Of a stretch of DNA of 64,000 nucleotides, positions 60,403 to 64,000 are shown piece by piece (positions within the stretch are counted from its first letter, which is position 1; each line of letters starts with the position of its first letter). The position numbers were made by a program, and so were the translations under genes. Below the pieces are notes generated by a model. It worked only from the letters and a program-made list of their open reading frames with translations, did no database searches and had not been told where the DNA came from. This stretch comes from Vagococcus fluvialis (GTDB lineage Bacteria > Bacillota > Bacilli > Lactobacillales > Vagococcaceae), in contig NZ_QPJV01000002.1 of assembly GCF_003337315.1 (NCBI RefSeq), positions 1 through 64,000 of the forward strand. Reading direction: 5' to 3'.

Positions 60403-61698
60403 TCACCTTTTCTTTGGATAAATAAAGAAACGACTCAATCCTTCTGGTCTAATAAAGGCATCATGAACAGCTAATAAATCACTTAGCTCAATGCTATCAA
60501 TAATTTCAGCCAAATCAAAGAGAGTAGTATCTCCAAATTTTATACTACTAAATTGGTTGGCAATGTATTCAAGTGAATCGAGAGATTGCAAATGTTTGCC
60601 CATCATTTTTCGTTTAGCTAGATTTAAGTTTCGTTCTGTTAATTCAGGGCTATCTTTTGATTTCAAAATTAAGTTAATCATTTGGTTAGCAAAACGTTCA
60701 GGTTCATTTGTGTCTGAACTGAAATCTGCAAAATGGAAACTACGGTCTAAACTAAAATCATAAGAAAATGAATCATCAATTAGTCCATCATTATACATTT
60801 GTAAATAACTCTCAGACGTATCACCAAACAATAATTGAAGCAATAATTGGACGCTAGTTTGATATTTTAAGCGTTCAAAACCATTCTCTGGAACAGTATC
60901 TAAGCCTTTTAGACCAATAATTGCTTTTGGACGACTAACAGAAAGCTCAATACTACTTTCCTTAATAATATCTTTTGCTGATTCAACAGGGAATCTGCGT
61001 TCAATTTCAGTTGCTTGAACAAATTCTTTTTGGTCTTGATTATTTTTAATAAAGGTCATTAAATTTTCAGGATCCATTTTCCCCACAATAAATAAATTCA
61101 TATTGCTTGGGTGATAGAAGGTATTGTAGCAAAGGTATAGATCCTCAGCTGTGATTTTATCAATACTTTCTTCTGTTCCAGCAATATCAATATGTAAAGG
61201 ATGTTTTGGATAAAGATTATTTAAAATACCAAAGAATAAGCGCCAATTTGGGTCATCTTGATACATTCTAATTTCTTGAGCAATAATCCCTTTTTCTTTA
61301 TTAACAGATTCTTCTGTAAAATAAGGATCTTGAACAAAATCAATTAAGGTTTGAATGTTTTCTAAGGTATTATCTGTAGAAGAAAAAAGGTAACTTGTAC
61401 GTGTAAAGCTTGTAAAAGCATTACTTGAAGCACCTTGTTTCCCAAAACGTTGGAAGACATCTTCATCTTCTTTTTCGAATAATTTATGTTCTAAGAAATG
61501 CGCAATCCCATCAGGAACAGTTGTAAATTCATTTTGACCTAAAGGAATAAACTCATTGTCAATTGAGCCATAATTAGTTGTAAATAAGCCATAAGTTTTA
61601 TGGAAATCAGGTTTTGGAAGTAAGGTAACTTCTAAACCATTATCTAAAATACCTGTGTAAATAGTTTCGTTAATTGAAGGATAAAAAATCTTTTTCAT
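60403..61698 (-). CDS. ymfH: M16 family metallopeptidase-like protein YmfH
   Basis: 431 aa, insulinase-like. The inverted zinc motif HFLEH is at about 68-72 (IAHFLEHKLFE), with a downstream Glu in NKEKGIIAQEIRMYQDD, so it should be an active metalloprotease. Substrate unknown; homologues are paired with an inactive partner. Its ATG overlaps the end of ymfF (TAATG-like junction at 61698). Confidence 0.9.
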   Translation of the reverse strand: MKKIFYPSINETIYTGILDNGLEVTLLPKPDFHKTYGLFTTNYGSIDNEFIPLGQNEFTTVPDGIAHFLEHKLFEKEDEDVFQRFGKQGASSNAFTSFTRTSYLFSSTDNTLENIQTLIDFVQDPYFTEESVNKEKGIIAQEIRMYQDDPNWRLFFGILNNLYPKHPLHIDIAGTEESIDKITAEDLYLCYNTFYHPSNMNLFIVGKMDPENLMTFIKNNQDQKEFVQATEIERRFPVESAKDIIKESSIELSVSRPKAIIGLKGLDTVPENGFERLKYQTSVQLLLQLLFGDTSESYLQMYNDGLIDDSFSYDFSLDRSFHFADFSSDTNEPERFANQMINLILKSKDSPELTERNLNLAKRKMMGKHLQSLDSLEYIANQFSSIKFGDTTLFDLAEIIDSIELSDLLAVHDAFIRPEGLSRFFIYPKKR

Positions 61699-62966
61699 TA
61701 GTCTTCTTTTTCTCCTTCCATAAAGTAAACAGCTTGTAATTTCACGTGTTTAGCAACTGTTTTAATATCCTCAATAGTCACGTCTTGAATACGTTTAACC
61801 CATTCATCTTGAGTGATATCAGCTTGAGGGACTTTAATTTTTAAGAAAGCTTGCTCTTGGAGCGCACGTTGATTGTCTAAACTTAATAAAAATTGATTAA
61901 TTAGCATAACTTTTGTCTGCTCTAAGTACTCCTCAGACACTTTTCCAGTAGCCAATTCTTTTAATTGTTCGTTAACAAGACGTAATACTTTCTCTCTATT
62001 TTTCCCGTCAATACCTGTTTGAACAGTTAATAAACCTCTGAAAGGTTCCACAGAACTGCTAGCATAGTAAGCTAAACTATGTTTTTCTCTCACATTTAAA
62101 AATAGTTTCGAGTGAGGGAAACCTCCGAATAATCCGTTAAATACCATTAAGGCAAAATAAAGGTCATCGTAATAATAAATATCACAATGATAGGCTAAGT
62201 TTAATTTAGATTGAACAACAGGTAATTGCTCAGTTTTTTGACGAATCACATTGTCTAGTGATTGCTTGTAAAATAGAGGTTCTGATTCATAGGAACGATC
62301 TTCGAAACCAAAATCTTTAAAGCATCTTGCAACATACCCTTCAGCCACGTCACCAATTACAATGATATCGACTTTGTCATTAACAATCATGTGGCGGTAA
62401 TAATCAGCAATAGAGCTTGCGGTTTCTTTTTCTATGTCTTCAGTACGCCCAAAACTTGGTGTTTTTTGGTTGTTAGATCTAGCAAAGAAAAGGTTTTGAA
62501 GAGAAAGAGAAGCGTAAGTTTGTTTGTCATCAAAGATAGATTCGATGTATTCGATTAAGTTTTCTTTTTCTCGTAGAAAAGTATCAGTTTCAAAATTACC
62601 ATCAATAATATGTGGAGCAAAAATAATTTCTTTTAAAAATTCAGCAGCAGATTCTAAAACAGAAATGCCGCTAGGAACCAACTTATCATTAATAATATTC
62701 ATTCCTAAAGTGAAGTAATGTTCATTTCCGTTTCGGCTAACACCAATACCAAAACTTGCCCCATAAAGTTCAGATAATTTTTTACTCAAGGCTGTCTGGT
62801 CTGGATAATTCAAACTATTTGTTTCCATTAGACTTGCTAAAAGTGATCGTTTGCTACTAGTTTCAGTTGTTAACGGTGCGGAGAAACGAACTAAAATACG
62901 CACGGTTTTATATTTATTAGTTGGAATAACGTGTAAATTCACGTTTTGATTTAATTCAAAAGTCAT
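61698..62966 (-). CDS. ymfF: M16 family protein YmfF, lacking the zinc motif
   Basis: 422 aa, M16 fold with HVIPTNKYKTVRILVRFSAPL at the start and SLAYYASSSVEPFRGLLTVQTGI in the C-terminal half. At the HxxEH position the sequence is LLASLMETNS, so the zinc ligands are missing. Thus it is probably the non-catalytic partner of YmfH, as in other two-subunit M16 peptidases. RBS AAGGAGATT. First gene of the ymfF-ymfH-ymfI-rodZ-pgsA operon. Confidence 0.88.
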   Translation of the reverse strand: MTFELNQNVNLHVIPTNKYKTVRILVRFSAPLTTETSSKRSLLASLMETNSLNYPDQTALSKKLSELYGASFGIGVSRNGNEHYFTLGMNIINDKLVPSGISVLESAAEFLKEIIFAPHIIDGNFETDTFLREKENLIEYIESIFDDKQTYASLSLQNLFFARSNNQKTPSFGRTEDIEKETASSIADYYRHMIVNDKVDIIVIGDVAEGYVARCFKDFGFEDRSYESEPLFYKQSLDNVIRQKTEQLPVVQSKLNLAYHCDIYYYDDLYFALMVFNGLFGGFPHSKLFLNVREKHSLAYYASSSVEPFRGLLTVQTGIDGKNREKVLRLVNEQLKELATGKVSEEYLEQTKVMLINQFLLSLDNQRALQEQAFLKIKVPQADITQDEWVKRIQDVTIEDIKTVAKHVKLQAVYFMEGEKED

Positions 62967-63269
62967 AAATCTAATCTCCTTTGTTGATCAGATAGGTATC
63001 TATATTTAATAATTAGATACACCCTTTAGAGTACCAAAAATTTAGCTCAGATGATAGGAAAAGGCTAGATTTTCTGTCAAAAAAATTAAGTTTAAGAAAT
63101 CGTTAATAATTCCTTAACTAAATAAAAAAATAAAATCGAAAGAAAGTTGAAGACAAAAAAGTTTAAATAGGTTTTGTTAACTATAATAAATGAATTTTTC
63201 AAACAAAATATAGGTCTAATGAGTTAAGTTTAGGTATAATCAGTGTATACTATAAAAGGAGTGATGGAG
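62967..63269. other. Intergenic region between divergent ymfF and mscL
   Basis: 303 bp, very AT-rich. It holds GTATCTA (62996-63002) / TAGATAC (63014-63020), an inverted repeat upstream of ymfF that could be an operator, and TATAAT at 63235-63240 for mscL without a good -35. I see no small ORF with a ribosome site. Confidence 0.5.
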
Positions 63270-63707
63270 ATGTTTAAAGAGTTTAAAGAGTTTATTATGC
63301 GAGGGAACGTTCTTGACTTAGCAGTCGGGGTTATTATTGGGGGAGCGTTTACAGCAATCGTAACAGCCCTGACTACAAGTTTAATTACCCCTCTAATTGG
63401 TTTAGTGATTAGTTTAATTTTCCCTGGTTCAACTAATGTAGATGACGTAACAAAAAACTTGTCATTTAATATTAACGGTGTAGAGTTCAACTATGGTTTA
63501 GTTATCTCAGCAATTATTACATTTTTAATTACAGCATTTGTTTTATTTATGATTATTAAAGCTGCAAATAACGCTAACAAGGTTGTTCCTAAAAAGGAAG
63601 AAGAGGAAGAAGAAGTTGTTGAAGAATTAGAAACAATTGAAGTAATCCTTAGCGATATCCGTACGTTATTAGCAGAACAAAACAACAAAAAAACATCTGA
63701 CGAGTAG
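63270..63707 (+). CDS. mscL: Large-conductance mechanosensitive channel
   Basis: About 145 aa. The ATG at 63270 is chosen since AAGGAG ends 8 nt upstream. Typical start MFKEFKEFIMRGNVLDLAVGVIIGGAFTAIVTAL (TM1), second span near 75-98 (YGLVISAIITFLITAFVLFMIIKA), then an acidic helix (EEEEEEVVEELETIEVILSDIRTLLAEQ). The homopentamer releases solutes on sudden loss of osmotic pressure. Single gene. Confidence 0.95.
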   Translation: MFKEFKEFIMRGNVLDLAVGVIIGGAFTAIVTALTTSLITPLIGLVISLIFPGSTNVDDVTKNLSFNINGVEFNYGLVISAIITFLITAFVLFMIIKAANNANKVVPKKEEEEEEVVEELETIEVILSDIRTLLAEQNNKKTSDE

Positions 63708-63725
63708 TCAGATATATCTTCAATA

Positions 63726-63766
63726 AAAAAAGGTTGTGAAAGAGATAAAATCTTTCACAACCTTTT
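63726..63766. terminator. Bidirectional terminator
   Basis: AAAAAGGTTGTGAAAGA / TCTTTCACAACCTTTTT, a perfect 17-bp stem between convergent mscL and prs. Confidence 0.92.
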
Positions 63767-63770
63767 TAAC

Positions 63771-64000
63771 TTATTTTTTTGATTCGAAAAGTGGACTTAC
63801 TGGTTTATTTTCGTGAATACGTTTAATCGCATCTCCCATTAATTCACCAACACTTACAATTTCGATTTTATCTGAATATTTGTCTTCAGGTAAAAGGATA
63901 GAGTCTGTGATGATTAATTTTTCAATAGATGAGTTATCGATACGCTCGATTGCAGGTCCTGAAAGAACAGGGTGAGTACAACATGCAACAACTTCAGTAG
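63771..64000 (-). CDS. prs: Ribose-phosphate pyrophosphokinase, C-terminal part
   Basis: Runs off the window edge; the 3' end (76 codons plus stop) is present. The sequence [48 protein letters not shown] and the end FESKK are typical of bacterial Prs, which makes PRPP for purine, pyrimidine, NAD and His/Trp synthesis. The start codon lies beyond 64000. Confidence 0.93.
   Translation of the reverse strand, partial: TEVVACCTHPVLSGPAIERIDNSSIEKLIITDSILLPEDKYSDKIEIVSVGELMGDAIKRIHENKPVSPLFESKK

Noticed and set aside
1-64000. CRISPR array or prophage
   Set aside because: No regularly spaced identical repeats of 25-40 bp with unique spacers, and no integrase, capsid, terminase or holin genes.

Overview
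The window is AT-rich, carries strong AGGAGG-type ribosome binding sites and many U-tract terminators, and has a gene content typical of Lactobacillales: ctsR-clpC without mcsAB, cydABCD, an EF-P 5-aminopentanone reductase locus (ymfF-ymfH-ymfI-rodZ-pgsA), a PTS EIIC and a YxeA-family protein. My inference is a member of the Enterococcaceae, Vagococcus- or Enterococcus-like. No species-level marker can be read with certainty.

Layout. (1) 1-7.4 kb: the end of an rRNA operon (5S) with five tRNAs, the CtsR-controlled ctsR-clpC stress operon, two U32 peptidase-like tRNA hydroxylation genes (trhP1/trhP2) and glutathione reductase. (2) 7.4-16 kb: cydABCD, then a long coiled-coil protein with a Tyr/Asp-rich tail that is cut by an in-frame TAA. 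(3) 16-24 kb: a cation/proton antiporter behind a GC-rich structured leader, the oxygen-dependent tRNA hydroxylase trhO, an Eis-like acetyltransferase whose terminator loop has been invaded by a 55-bp pair of IS ends, and a PTS locus with a frameshifted RpiR regulator and a free-standing RarA C-terminal domain. (4) 24-29 kb: three copies of a composite repeat (hairpin, 17-aa micro-ORF, three 11-bp-phased heptamers). They precede a YxeA-like protein, a bacteriocin-immunity-like protein and a small membrane protein. adenosine deaminase and a NagB-like enzyme lie between them. (5) 29-33 kb: an arsenic operon (51-aa membrane ORF, arsR, arsD, frameshifted arsA, acr3, arsC) with three ArsR-like operators. 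(6) 33-45 kb: menA and a polyprenyl diphosphate synthase diverging from each other, secreted and cytosolic hydrolases, two MerR regulators, a GT8 glycosyltransferase, queH, and an ArsR-type regulator sharing an operator motif with a flavodoxin-like oxidoreductase. (7) 45-55.3 kb: acetyltransferases, signal peptidase I, a membrane MutS-like ATPase, a LacI regulator, and three adjacent damaged genes (NUDIX, ABC-F, DHFR-like). The ABC-F gene has a complete attenuation leader. (8) 55.3-64 kb: TetR, an AI-2E family transporter, the ymf-rodZ-pgsA locus, mscL and the 3' end of prs.

Functional links. Cytochrome bd (cydAB), its assembly exporter (cydDC), MenA and the prenyl diphosphate synthase together fit a demethylmenaquinone to bd-oxidase respiratory chain. 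TrhP1/TrhP2 and TrhO are the anaerobic and aerobic routes to the same tRNA wobble modification, and QueH adds another wobble-base pathway. The window holds at least seven damaged genes: two in-frame stops, four single-base frameshifts and one lost start codon. This means either real decay of accessory genes or uncorrected sequencing errors.

The best candidates for something undescribed are the three-copy micro-ORF/phased-box module at 25.0-28.6 kb, the antiporter leader RNA at 17.2-17.3 kb, and the free-standing RarA C-terminal protein in a PTS locus.
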